A stretch of 64,000 nucleotides of DNA from Microvirga makkahensis (GTDB taxonomy: Bacteria > Pseudomonadota > Alphaproteobacteria > Rhizobiales > Beijerinckiaceae). Below are positions 34,258 to 43,206 of this stretch, one piece after another. The notes under the pieces were generated by a model that worked only from the letters and a program-made list of their open reading frames with translations, ran no database searches and was not told the origin of the DNA. A program made the translations under genes and the position numbers. How positions within the stretch are numbered: the first letter of the stretch is position 1; each line of letters opens with the position of its first letter. Location of the stretch: NCBI RefSeq assembly GCF_009830105.1, contig NZ_WURB01000024.1:1-64000 (forward strand), read 5' to 3'.

Positions 34258-35595
34258 TCAGCCATAGAGATAATTGGGCAGCCAAAGGCCAAGCTGTGGA
34301 AAGGCATAGAACATCACCATCGCGATCACGACGAGGAACAGAAACGGCATCACGCCCCTGAAGATCTCGTTGATGGTCACGTGGGGCGGCGCAATTCCTT
34401 TCAGGTAGAAGGGCGCCATGGCCACGGGCGGGGATAGGAACGAAGTCTGGATGTTCAGCGCGATCAGAACGCCGAAGAAGATCGGATCGATGCCGAAATT
34501 GTCGAGGAGCGGCAGGAAGATCGGGACGAAGATGACGACGATCTCCGTCCATTCCAGCGGCCAGCCGAGCACGAAAATGATCGCCTGTACGAGAATCAGG
34601 AACCAGAATGGCGAGAGATTCAGGTGTGTGACGAAGTTCTCGATGGGCTGGTGCCCGCCGAGAAAGGCGAAGATCGATGAGAAGATGAAGGAGCCGACGA
34701 AAAGCCAGCACACCATGGCCGAGGTGCGGGCGGTGAGGATCACGGATTCTTTGAGCTTGGTCAAAGAGAGCGAGCGGTAGGCGGCTGCGAGAAGAAGGCT
34801 GCCCAAGGCACCCACTGCCGCGGCCTCGGTCGGAGTCGCGATGCCGAAAAAGATTGCGCCGAGCACGGACAGGATCAGGAGTGCGAGCGGAAAAAAGGAT
34901 GTGGCGAGGGCCCATACGACCTTTGTGAAAGAGGCCTTCCGTTGCTCCGGTGGAAGTCTCGGTGCGAGGCTCGGGTTGAGCGTGCAGCGGACGACGACAT
35001 AGAGCACATAAAGCCCTGCCAGCAGGAGTCCGGGAAAGAGCGCGCCCGCATAGAGCTTGGGCACGGAAACGCCCGCCGTCGCGCCATAAAGAATGAGCAT
35101 GACGCTCGGCGGAATGAGAATGCCGAGGCATCCGCCCGCGCAGACGACACCCGAGGCGAGGCGCGTATCGTAGCCTGCGCGCAGCATGGCCGGGAAGGCG
35201 AGCAGTCCCATCAGCGTCACGACGGCGCCGACGATGCCGGTGGCGGTGGCGAACAGCGCGCAGGTGAGGAGCGTCGCGACGGCGAGCGAGCCTGGAACGC
35301 CCCCGACGGCGATCTGGATCGAATAGAAGAGCCGGTCGAGGATGTTGGCCCGCTCGATGATGTAGCCCATGAAGACGAAGAGCGGGATGGCGACCAGCGT
35401 GTCGTTGGTCATGACCGAATAGGCGCGCTGCACCACGAGCGCGAACACGATGTCGCCCATGGCCATGTAGCCGAACCCGAACCCCAGCGCCATGAGCGTG
35501 AATGCAATCGGAAACCCGAACATGATGAACACGATGAACAGGCCGAGCATCAGCACGCCCAGTTCGGGATTCCCGAGCCCCCATGACGCGAACAT
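34258..35595 (-). CDS. dctM: TRAP transporter large permease (DctM)
   Basis: 445 aa, about 12 hydrophobic segments, LGNPELGVLMLGLFIVFIMFG at the start. Motifs such as GYDTRLASGVVCAGGCLGILIPPS and FGIATPTEAAAVGALGSL are typical of the ion-coupled DctM subunit. Takes carboxylates from the binding protein across the inner membrane. Its start overlaps the stop of the small permease (TGATG). Confidence 0.93.
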   Translation of the reverse strand: MFASWGLGNPELGVLMLGLFIVFIMFGFPIAFTLMALGFGFGYMAMGDIVFALVVQRAYSVMTNDTLVAIPLFVFMGYIIERANILDRLFYSIQIAVGGVPGSLAVATLLTCALFATATGIVGAVVTLMGLLAFPAMLRAGYDTRLASGVVCAGGCLGILIPPSVMLILYGATAGVSVPKLYAGALFPGLLLAGLYVLYVVVRCTLNPSLAPRLPPEQRKASFTKVVWALATSFFPLALLILSVLGAIFFGIATPTEAAAVGALGSLLLAAAYRSLSLTKLKESVILTARTSAMVCWLFVGSFIFSSIFAFLGGHQPIENFVTHLNLSPFWFLILVQAIIFVLGWPLEWTEIVVIFVPIFLPLLDNFGIDPIFFGVLIALNIQTSFLSPPVAMAPFYLKGIAPPHVTINEIFRGVMPFLFLVVIAMVMFYAFPQLGLWLPNYLYG

Positions 35596-36179
35596 CAGAC
35601 AGTTCCTTTCGTGAGGCCCTCTTGCTCGGCCTGTTCGAGAATGAGTTTTTCCGTCTCCTCAACGTCGTGAAGGCGAGGAGGCCACACGCCTCTGCGAAGG
35701 CAGGCGATGCAGCGAACGACTTCGGCTGCGCCTTGAATAGCCATCAATGCTCCAACGATCGGGATGAGAGCCTTGAACGGGTAGATGGGCGGCCCGTTCG
35801 GCGAGTTCATCGAATGCTCGTTCATGAGCCAGGACATCTGTGTGAAAGGGATGCCGGCGTAGACGAGCGCGAGGATGCCGGGGAAGAAGAAAAGAAAGTA
35901 GAGGACCAGATCCAGCCCTGCCTGCCTGCGAGGAGACCAGGAACGATAGAGAAAGTCGCCTCTCACATGGTTGTTGCGGGCAAGGGTGTAGGGCCCGGCC
36001 ACCATGAAGAGCAAGCCGTACAACATGTAGCTTGCATCGAAAGCCCATTCGGTCGGCGCGCGCAGCACGTACCGCGCAAAGACTTCGTAGCAGACCGCGA
36101 AAGTCAGCACCAGAATGGACCAGCTCACTGTCTTGCCAATGAAGGTGTTGATGCGGTCAACGAGATAGACGAAGCGCAT
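35595..36179 (-). CDS. dctQ: TRAP transporter small permease (DctQ)
   Basis: 194 aa, four membrane segments with RINTFIGKTVSWSILVLTFAVCYEVFARY and EWAFDASYMLYGLLFMVAGPYTLA. Forms the membrane complex with DctM. The stop overlaps the DctM start by one base. Confidence 0.9.
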   Translation of the reverse strand: MRFVYLVDRINTFIGKTVSWSILVLTFAVCYEVFARYVLRAPTEWAFDASYMLYGLLFMVAGPYTLARNNHVRGDFLYRSWSPRRQAGLDLVLYFLFFFPGILALVYAGIPFTQMSWLMNEHSMNSPNGPPIYPFKALIPIVGALMAIQGAAEVVRCIACLRRGVWPPRLHDVEETEKLILEQAEQEGLTKGTV

Positions 36180-36268
36180 GCAGGGGACTTTCCCAGAAGG
36201 TGCAGGAGACGTATGGCGAGGACGGCAGGGGTGATGCCGTCCTCGATCTTGCGGGTTCGGCCCGCGCC

Positions 36269-37405
36269 TTATGTCGCCTTGAAGAAGTGATCGTAGGCCA
36301 TGTCGCGAGATGGCTCGTTGAGGCGCTCATAGGCATAGGTCCGCTGCACCCAGGCCTTTTGGCTGTCGATCACCTTCTTGAAGAACGGGTCCTGCGAGAA
36401 TTCGTCGATCACCTTGTTCCAGGCGTCGAGCTGCGCCTGCAGAACCGACTCCGGCGTCGTCTTCACGGTTACGCCACGTGACCTGATCGTCTCCAGATCC
36501 TTCGAGTAGCGATCCAGAGCCTTCCACGACATGTCGGCGGACGATGCTTCGGCCGCGTATTTTACGATCGCTTTCAGCTCTGCCGGAAGCGCGTCGTATT
36601 TCGCCTTGTTGAAGATGATCTCGAAGGTTTCTCCAGACTGATGGTAGCTCTGCAGCATCAGGTTCTTCGAGACGTCGGGGAACCCGAGCACCAGATCGGA
36701 GGAGGGATTGTTGAACTCCGCACCGTCGATGACGCCACGCTCCAGGGCAGGAACGATCTCGCCGCCTGCCAGGATCGTGACGGCGGCGCCCAGCTGTCGG
36801 TTCAGGTCCGCTGCGAGGCCGACGGTGCGATATTTCAGCCCTTTGAATGCGTCGGCCGATGTCACCTCGCTCTTGAACCAGCCGAGGGGCTGGGCGGGCA
36901 TGGGACCGGTGAGGAAGCCGACGATGTTGAGTTTGAGGATCTGCTGCTGCAGCTCGTTGTAGAGATCGTAGCCGCCACCGTAATTCATCCAGCCGAGGAA
37001 CGAATTGGCGTTCCACCCGAACGATGGACCCGTGCCGAACAGGGCGAATGCCTTGTTCTTGCCGTACCAATAGGCGGCCACGCCATGTCCGCCGTCGAGA
37101 ATGCCGGCATGGACCGCATCCTGCAGCTGAAAGGCGGGGACGACGGCGCCGGAGGCAAGAACGTCGAGCTTGAGGCGCCCCCCCGACATGTCGTTCACGC
37201 GCTTGGCGAAGTCGCTGCAGAATTCGTGGAAGATGTCCCGATTGGGCCAGGTTGACTGGAATTTCCAGGTGGCGGTTTGTGCCTTCGAGATCTGTGGCGA
37301 TGCGATGGCTGCGGCACCGCCAATGCCTGCGACCTGCAGAAAGCGACGACGCGAATGCTTGACCGAGCCCGGATTTTTACCTTCCGGGGATCTTATTTTC
37401 TTCAT
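36269..37405 (-). CDS. TRAP substrate-binding protein (DctP/TakP-like)
   Basis: 378 aa from ATG 37405 (GGAGG 5 nt upstream). Tat signal HSRRRFLQVAGIGGAAAIA, so it is exported folded. Matured at about residue 45 (KAQ|TATWKFQ). Sequence stretches GGEIVPALERGVIDGAEFNN and LNLMLQSYHQ-type segments resemble TakP, which binds 2-oxo acids. Substrate here is a guess among 2-oxo acids and other monocarboxylates. It precedes the permease genes by 89 bp. The interval 37406-37646 has no gene. Confidence 0.88.
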   Translation of the reverse strand: MKKIRSPEGKNPGSVKHSRRRFLQVAGIGGAAAIASPQISKAQTATWKFQSTWPNRDIFHEFCSDFAKRVNDMSGGRLKLDVLASGAVVPAFQLQDAVHAGILDGGHGVAAYWYGKNKAFALFGTGPSFGWNANSFLGWMNYGGGYDLYNELQQQILKLNIVGFLTGPMPAQPLGWFKSEVTSADAFKGLKYRTVGLAADLNRQLGAAVTILAGGEIVPALERGVIDGAEFNNPSSDLVLGFPDVSKNLMLQSYHQSGETFEIIFNKAKYDALPAELKAIVKYAAEASSADMSWKALDRYSKDLETIRSRGVTVKTTPESVLQAQLDAWNKVIDEFSQDPFFKKVIDSQKAWVQRTYAYERLNEPSRDMAYDHFFKAT

Positions 37406-37646
37406 GATTTCCTCCCTCACCCCCTGCTCGTTGTGAAGGATCGCGTCTTCTTGTTAGGGAACGCGTTCATCCTTTGGGGATGGTGCGTCACATTGTTGAG
37501 GAATTCAAGAGGTGATCCCCCGATAGCATAGGAAATATGTCGGAGAATGCTGCTTTCTACTTGCCTCGAATGGGGTATTGTTCTTCGAATTTGCAAAGAG
37601 TCTTAGGCCGACCGTAAATTTCGCGTGATGCGGCCTCACGGGCGGG

Positions 37647-38837
37647 TCAGGCCGTTTCGAGAGCATCGACGAGATCCGCCAGCAAATCCTCTCGATGCTC
37701 CAGGCCCACCGACAGCCGCACGAGCCCGTCCGAAATTCCCATTTCGGCGCGCAGCTCCGGCGCGAAGCGCTGATGGGTGGTGGTGGCAGGGTGGGTGACC
37801 AGGCTCTTCGCGTCGCCGAGATTGTTCGATATGCGGATCAGCCGCAATGCGTTCATGAAACGGAACGCCGCCTCCTTTCCGCCCTTCACGTCCAGTGCGA
37901 TCATCGTCGAGCCGCCGCTCATCTGGCGACGGATCAGCTCGGCCTGGGGGTGATCCTCGCGTCCGGGATAGATCAGGTCCTTGAGTTTGGGGTGATCGTG
38001 CAGGGAATCGGCTAGGAAGCCCGCGTTGGCCGTCTGACGCTCCACCCTCAGAGACAGCGTCTCCAGTCCCTTGAGAAGAACCCATGCGTTGAAGGGTGAG
38101 ATCGAGGGGCCGGTCATGCGCAGAAATTGCTGCACCTTGGTCTCCACGAATTCGGTGGAGCCGAGAATGACGCCGCCCAAACAGCGGCCCTGACCGTCGA
38201 TATGCTTCGTGGCGGAATAGACGACGCAGTCCGCACCGAGGGCCAGGGGCTTCTGATAGAGCGGCGTGGCGAAGACATTGTCGACGGTGAGCATTGCCCC
38301 TGCCTCACGCGCAATTCGGGCGACGGCGGCGATGTCGATGATCTGCAGACTGGGATTGGAGGGCGTCTCCAGGAGGAAGGCCCTCGTCTCGGGCCGGACG
38401 GCCTTGCGCCATGCTCCCAGGTCGATGCCGTCGACCAAGGTGCATGCCACCCCGAAACGCGGGAGCAAGTCCTCGACCACCCAGCGGCATGAACCGAAGA
38501 GGCCGCGGGCGGCCACCACATGGTCTCCCGCCTGGACCTGGCTCATCATGGCCGCTGTCACCGCAGCCATGCCGCTTGCGGTCGCACGGGCGGTCTCGGC
38601 CCCCTCCAGAGAGGCCATGCGCCGCTCGAACATGTCGATGGTCGGATTGGAGTAGCGGCTGTAGCTGTAGCCCGGCTCTTCGTTGAGGAAGCGGCGCTCG
38701 GCGCTCTCCGCGCTTTCATAGACAAAGCCCTGGGTGAGGAACAGGGCCTCTGACGTCTCGCCGAAGGGTGTCCGCAACTGGCCCTCGTGAACGAGGCGGG
38801 TTTCGAGGCGGTAATCAGGATCGCGGTGCTCGGTCAT
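37647..38837 (-). CDS. metZ: O-succinylhomoserine sulfhydrylase
   Basis: 396 aa. PLP-dependent Cys/Met metabolism family. PLP-lysine in YSATKHIDGQGR, the substrate-site SRYSNPTIDMFE and VTHPATTTHQRF. Converts O-succinylhomoserine and sulfide to homocysteine in the direct sulfhydrylation route used by Rhizobiales. Cystathionine gamma-synthase is the close alternative. No SAM-II riboswitch is seen upstream; instead a 16-bp palindrome lies there. Confidence 0.88.
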   Translation of the reverse strand: MTEHRDPDYRLETRLVHEGQLRTPFGETSEALFLTQGFVYESAESAERRFLNEEPGYSYSRYSNPTIDMFERRMASLEGAETARATASGMAAVTAAMMSQVQAGDHVVAARGLFGSCRWVVEDLLPRFGVACTLVDGIDLGAWRKAVRPETRAFLLETPSNPSLQIIDIAAVARIAREAGAMLTVDNVFATPLYQKPLALGADCVVYSATKHIDGQGRCLGGVILGSTEFVETKVQQFLRMTGPSISPFNAWVLLKGLETLSLRVERQTANAGFLADSLHDHPKLKDLIYPGREDHPQAELIRRQMSGGSTMIALDVKGGKEAAFRFMNALRLIRISNNLGDAKSLVTHPATTTHQRFAPELRAEMGISDGLVRLSVGLEHREDLLADLVDALETA

Positions 38838-38854
38838 GAACTGATACTATGTAT

Positions 38855-38870
38855 GTTCTTTAAAAAGAAC
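38855..38870 (-). promoter_or_regulatory. Candidate operator before metZ
   Basis: GTTCTTT (38855-38861) AA AAAGAAC (38864-38870), a 16-bp inverted repeat 18 bp upstream of the metZ start, in a short AT-rich stretch that must contain its promoter. Probably a repressor/activator site. Confidence 0.4.
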
Positions 38871-38905
38871 AATCGTTTTTCGTGAGGGATGGCGCTTCTC
38901 GTGGA

Positions 38906-39811
38906 TCAACGAACGCCTCCTGTCCGAAGCTCGGCGATGAGCCGCTGGAGACAGGGCTCCAGCGAGGCCTGCCAGGGGGGAAGACGGATTGCGTGAGCCG
39001 CTTCGAGCTTCGCGCAGTCGAGGCGCGAATTGGCCGGCCGCCTCGCCGGGGTCGGATAATCGGCGGTGGAAAGAGCGCGGACCCTGGCCGCGGGGCCTCC
39101 CAGACGTCCCGACAGAGCAAAGATTTCCGCCGCGAACTCGGCCCAGCTCGCGAAACCCGCGCCGGCCATATGGAAGATGCCGCGCAGGCCCTTCTCGCCC
39201 GGTCTCTCGAGAAGGTTTCTGGCAACACCGTAGATGCCGTCGGCGAGATCGAGGGCGCTTGTCGGTGAGCCGACCTGGTCGGCGACGACGCCAATCTCGT
39301 CCTGCTCCAGGGCCAGTCTCAGCATCGTCTTCGCGAAGTTCTTGCCGAAGGGGCTGTAGATCCAGGACGTACGCAGGATCACATGGTCCTCGGTCTCGGC
39401 GGCGACCGCCGTTTCGCCAAGGAGCTTGGATGCTCCATACGCACCTAGAGGCTTGACCGCGTCGTCTTCCCGGTAGGGACGGTCCAGGGTGCCGTCGAAG
39501 ACATAATCCGTCGAAAGCTGAATGAGAGGCACGCCCATGGCTGCGGCTGCCCCGGCAACCACGCCTGCGCCGATGCCGTTGATCGCGTCGGCCAGTTCCG
39601 GCTCCGCTTCCGCTTGGTCGACAGCCGTATAGCCCGCCGCATTGACGATGAGGTCGCCGCCTTTCTCACGGAGAATGTCTTCGATCCCGGAGGGATCGGC
39701 GAGGTCCAGCTTGGGCCTTCCCAGCAGAACGGCTTCAGCTTTGTGACGATGGGCGCGCTCCGAAAGAGCGCGGGCGACTTGCCCCTCCTTGCCGATCACG
39801 ATGATGCGCAT
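38906..39811 (-). CDS. rfbD: dTDP-4-dehydrorhamnose reductase
   Basis: 301 aa. Extended SDR: NAD(P)-binding GKEGQVARAL at 7-16, YxxxK in YGASKLLGET (Tyr/Lys), and substrate motif STDYVFDGTL. Last step of dTDP-L-rhamnose synthesis for surface polysaccharide. The other rml genes are not in the window. ATG 39811 preceded by GGAGAG. Confidence 0.92.
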   Translation of the reverse strand: MRIIVIGKEGQVARALSERAHRHKAEAVLLGRPKLDLADPSGIEDILREKGGDLIVNAAGYTAVDQAEAEPELADAINGIGAGVVAGAAAAMGVPLIQLSTDYVFDGTLDRPYREDDAVKPLGAYGASKLLGETAVAAETEDHVILRTSWIYSPFGKNFAKTMLRLALEQDEIGVVADQVGSPTSALDLADGIYGVARNLLERPGEKGLRGIFHMAGAGFASWAEFAAEIFALSGRLGGPAARVRALSTADYPTPARRPANSRLDCAKLEAAHAIRLPPWQASLEPCLQRLIAELRTGGVR

Positions 39812-39989
39812 GGCCGTTTTCTCTCCTGTGGCAAGACTGTCCCTGTCCTGAATCCGCGCCCTGAGACTCGCCCGAGGCTCGCCGCCGCTTCTTGCTGCGC
39901 TGCAACATCACACTCCCGTCATGGTTTGCCTGTATGCCTTGATTCGAATGATGATGAGACAGGTGGGAAGTTCAAGGATGGAGGAGGGC

Positions 39990-40220
39990 ATGTACGCTTA
40001 CAACCTGTTCCGCAGCACGCAGCAGGACGGCCTGGTCTGCGCGGTTCCGGAGGAGCGTTCGGTTCCTGCCTTCGTGGCTGGGCCTCGGTGGCAGTTCGGG
40101 GGACGCCTCGATCAGGACGAGCCCCTCCTGGGTTTCGACAGGCAGGCGGCCAGAACCGGAGTCCGGTTCAACGGGTACTATCTGTTTGCGAGCTTTTCCA
40201 AGGAGCCGCCGCACCAATGA
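39990..40220 (+). CDS. 76-aa conserved small protein, unknown
   Basis: MYAYNLFRSTQQDGLVCAVP then EERSVPAFVAGPRWQFGG, compact, ending FNGYYLFASFSKEPPHQ. Strong GGAGGAG ribosome site before ATG 39990. Similar short proteins occur in related genomes as hypotheticals (from memory). Soluble, no signal peptide. Lies between rfbD and the MFS gene. Confidence 0.68.
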   Translation: MYAYNLFRSTQQDGLVCAVPEERSVPAFVAGPRWQFGGRLDQDEPLLGFDRQAARTGVRFNGYYLFASFSKEPPHQ

Positions 40221-40330
40221 TCTGGACGGATCGGCCGCACGATACCCTCTAAAGAAGCAGCGACACGGAGGGAAACGGGCTTGATATTGCGGGACGTCTG
40301 CTCTCTATTTCGTGAGAACGGCGCCCGTCC

Positions 40331-41653
40331 TTGCTCTCCCCCGCGTGGATCGTGAATTTTTCTCTTGCTCTTATCTGGACCATTACGGCTGCCACAACCT
40401 TGTTGCAGGCTGGCAACGGGCTGCTCCAGGCTCTGATGCCTCTGCGCATGCAGGCTGAAGGTCTCTCGGTCTCGGCCATCGGTGTCGTGGCCGCGGCCTA
40501 CGGCCTCGGTTTCTCGACCGGCTGCTTCCTGGCTCCCGCCTTCATCCGCCATGTGGGCTATATACGGGCCTTCGCCAGCCTGGCGGCCATGGTCGCCGTG
40601 CTGGTGCTTGTTATGACGCAGGCCCACTCGACCCTCGCCTGGGTGTTGCTGCGCGGGCTTACGGGCGTGACGTTCGCCTGCATCTTCACCGTGACCGACG
40701 GCTGGATCAGTGCGCGCGCCACCTCGAGCCATCGCGGGCGGGTTCTGTCGTTCTACATGGTTTGCACCAAGATCGCCCTGATGCTGTCGCCGCTCGGCAT
40801 CGCTCTCGGGGATCTGAGGACCGATGGATTGTTCATGGCCGTGAGTGCCGTGATCTCGCTTTCACTGCTTCCGATCGCAGCCACGAGCACGCAGGAGCCG
40901 CCGGCACCTCTAGGCGTGAAGATCGAAGTTCGGGACCTCTTCGCGCTCGCTCCATCGGCGGTTGTCGGATCTTTCGTGGTCGGTCTCGTCAATGGTCCTG
41001 TGATCGCCATCACTCCCGTCTTCGGCGTCAGCATCGGCCTGGCACAGGAGCGGGCGGCGGCGCTCCTTTTCGCGCTGCAGGCCGGAAGTCTTCTCCTGCA
41101 ATGGCCCCTCGGCTGGCTCTCCGACAGAGCGGATCGGCGCTATGTGATCGCGGGTCTGGCGGCGGGAACGAGCCTGATTTCAGTGCTGATCCTGGTCGCG
41201 AGCGCGCAGGGAGCCCAAGACCTGATCCTCTGGAGCTTCGCAGCCTGGGGCGGATTGGCGCTCTGCATCTATTCGGTATGCGTGGCGCATGCCTGCGACA
41301 TCGTCGATCCCGGCCGCATCGTCTCGACAGTCGGTACGCTTCTCTTCGCATGGGCGGCGGGCGTGACGGTCGGCCCTCTGTTCGGCGCCGTTGCGATGGA
41401 ACTGCTCGGGCCGGGCGGCCTGTTCATCTACTCGGCCGTCGCTTCGCTGGGGCTCGCCGTCTTTGTCATCCTGCGAATCGTCCAGATCCAGCGAGCACCC
41501 GTCAAAGGCGGCTTCGTCGTTGCCTCCACCAGCTCCGCGGCTCCCACTGTGGTCGCCCGCACCGAAGGGATTGCGAGCAGCCAGGATGGAGACGGTGGAG
41601 TTCCCGCTCAGAACTCCGCTTCGGCAGTGACGCGGGAGGAAACGTCCTCGTAA
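40331..41653 (+). CDS. MFS transporter
   Basis: 440 aa, about 12 hydrophobic segments with the MFS loop signature GWLSDRADRRYVIAG. Begins with ITAATTLLQAGNGLLQALMPL and resembles the YcaD/UhpC-like sugar/unknown transporters. Start taken at TTG 40331; GTG 40352 is an alternative. Substrate unknown. The end overlaps the next gene's end by 46 bp (convergent). Confidence 0.82.
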   Translation: MLSPAWIVNFSLALIWTITAATTLLQAGNGLLQALMPLRMQAEGLSVSAIGVVAAAYGLGFSTGCFLAPAFIRHVGYIRAFASLAAMVAVLVLVMTQAHSTLAWVLLRGLTGVTFACIFTVTDGWISARATSSHRGRVLSFYMVCTKIALMLSPLGIALGDLRTDGLFMAVSAVISLSLLPIAATSTQEPPAPLGVKIEVRDLFALAPSAVVGSFVVGLVNGPVIAITPVFGVSIGLAQERAAALLFALQAGSLLLQWPLGWLSDRADRRYVIAGLAAGTSLISVLILVASAQGAQDLILWSFAAWGGLALCIYSVCVAHACDIVDPGRIVSTVGTLLFAWAAGVTVGPLFGAVAMELLGPGGLFIYSAVASLGLAVFVILRIVQIQRAPVKGGFVVASTSSAAPTVVARTEGIASSQDGDGGVPAQNSASAVTREETSS

Positions 41654-42711
41654 CGGTTCAGGCGCTTGTCGATCATCGTGTCGATCTTGCCATAAACCTC
41701 GGACACGCTGAGCTGCCGGGTCTTCTTGCCGTCCTTGGCATAGAACAGCGACTTGTTCGACTTCGCAGCTCTGGGGAACACGCTCTTTGCGCTCTTCTTC
41801 GGTGTGTCGTCCACAAGGGCGATGAACTTGCTCGCGCTGTCCACTCCGAAGAAGTGCGAGAGATAGAACTCGGAGCGACTGAGCTTGCGACCCAGTCTGG
41901 CCTCGATCTTCGCCTTATCGCGCTGCATCATCTCCGCAGCCATGAGCGCCGAGATATAGGGATTGCGGCGCAGGCCGAGAATATGTTCGCGCTTTGCTTC
42001 GTCCGGAACCGAGAGTTTGCCGCCCTTTTTCTCGATGGATGACGCTTCCATGAGCAGACCGTATTTCGGCCCGAACGAATGCACGGCATAGAGCCATGTG
42101 CTCGTGATGAACTGGAAGAGGCCGACCGCGGACGACGTCGACGCCTTGTTGCCGGGGAGAAAGCTCGACTCCTTGTCCGCAAGCGCCATCATGTAGACGG
42201 GATCGGCGCCGGTGATTTCGGACGCGCGCAGGATGGTATCGACGATCCAGCGCGGTACCCGCATCTCCTCGAACTCCACGTACTCGACAGGCGTCACGTC
42301 GATATCGTCCTCCGCGTCACCTTCCGCGGCAGGCGGATTGGTGAGCGGCATCGAGGTAATGAAGAGTTCCTGCAATTGCGCGTAGGAAAGTGTCTGCGCA
42401 GGCTCCGCGGGAACAAGGGCTTCCAGAGGGTCGGCCTGGCGGGGCAGCGCCGCTGACTTCGGCATTGCCGCGGAAGAGGACGCTGCGTGCTTCTGATAGC
42501 TGGCAGCAAGACCCGGAGTTGCGGTGAAACCGGCAATGACGCAGCCGCTCAAGCCTGCACACGCAATGATGTTGAGCAGATTAGGCCGGACACAGAGTGC
42601 CGAAAGGCTCTGCCGCGCATCGCGTGCTGGACGCCTGGTAGAACGATAGTCTTTGGAACGAAGCACCGATGACTGGCACGCGCGGCGAAGCGCTGTCAGA
42701 GCAATCTGCAT
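41608..42711 (-). CDS. Lytic transglycosylase (SLT domain)
   Basis: 367 aa. An N-terminal region (CAGLSGCVIAGFTA, possible lipobox/anchor at about 50-65), then the lysozyme-like domain: MMALADKESSF (catalytic Glu), SSAVGLFQFITSTWLYAVHSFG. Cleaves peptidoglycan glycan strands to 1,6-anhydro ends in the periplasm. It reads toward the MFS gene and the two tails overlap. Confidence 0.85.
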   Translation of the reverse strand: MQIALTALRRACQSSVLRSKDYRSTRRPARDARQSLSALCVRPNLLNIIACAGLSGCVIAGFTATPGLAASYQKHAASSSAAMPKSAALPRQADPLEALVPAEPAQTLSYAQLQELFITSMPLTNPPAAEGDAEDDIDVTPVEYVEFEEMRVPRWIVDTILRASEITGADPVYMMALADKESSFLPGNKASTSSAVGLFQFITSTWLYAVHSFGPKYGLLMEASSIEKKGGKLSVPDEAKREHILGLRRNPYISALMAAEMMQRDKAKIEARLGRKLSRSEFYLSHFFGVDSASKFIALVDDTPKKSAKSVFPRAAKSNKSLFYAKDGKKTRQLSVSEVYGKIDTMIDKRLNRYEDVSSRVTAEAEF

Positions 42712-43206
42712 TCGAAGTAGCCCCCCAAGATTGACTGCTTCTCCGCAGAGCGGGTGCGCAGTCCTTCTTCATTGACGAGGGGGAGTATGTGCTAGGTCGA
42801 TATGTCCAGAATAGGTCAGCTTGACCTTTGCGTGAGCAAATCTTCCGCTTTGCGGCAAACGGTCACCCGTTCATATGCAGAGGAAAGCCCTCTAAACAAA
42901 GGGGATTTTTGCTCGCTCCATTGAGTTCCAGGTGGCGCGCAGGGCAACTTGTCGCAAGGTGATTTTAGCGATCTCGTAGAGGCGGAACAGCCTTGGACAG
43001 ACGGTTTGCGACGGCCCGGTTGCACCAAACTGCCACAATTTCTCAAGCAAAGGTCGGGCGTTGTTGTGCGCCCGACCCCGCAAACCGTGTCGGTTCCTGT
43101 TGGAGCGTCCGATGTGAAAAGTGGAATCCGTCGTAGGATCGATCCGATGCCCTGGGATCCCGTGCCATGGCCGTTTCGGGGCTGCACCTGCGCTGGGGCT
43201 CGTTAT
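42712..43206. other. Intergenic region, no gene supported
   Basis: About 495 bp. Short frames only. It contains a perfect 9-bp hairpin GGTCGGGCG/CGCCCGACC (43052-43060/43069-43077) that on the minus strand is followed by TTTGCTT and may terminate the TonB-receptor transcript. The left part must contain the promoter of the transglycosylase gene. Confidence 0.55.

Noticed and set aside
34019..35662. 547-codon minus-strand frame over dctM
   Set aside because: Another frame of the same strand as DctM, Arg-rich and without membrane pattern; it also crosses the 54-aa gene.
38838..38905. SAM-II riboswitch before metZ
   Set aside because: The conserved SAM-II core was looked for and not seen; only an AT-rich palindrome is present.
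42816..43187. 123-codon minus-strand frame after the TonB receptor
   Set aside because: Odd composition, no ribosome site or motif, overlaps the hairpin at 43052. Treated as non-coding.
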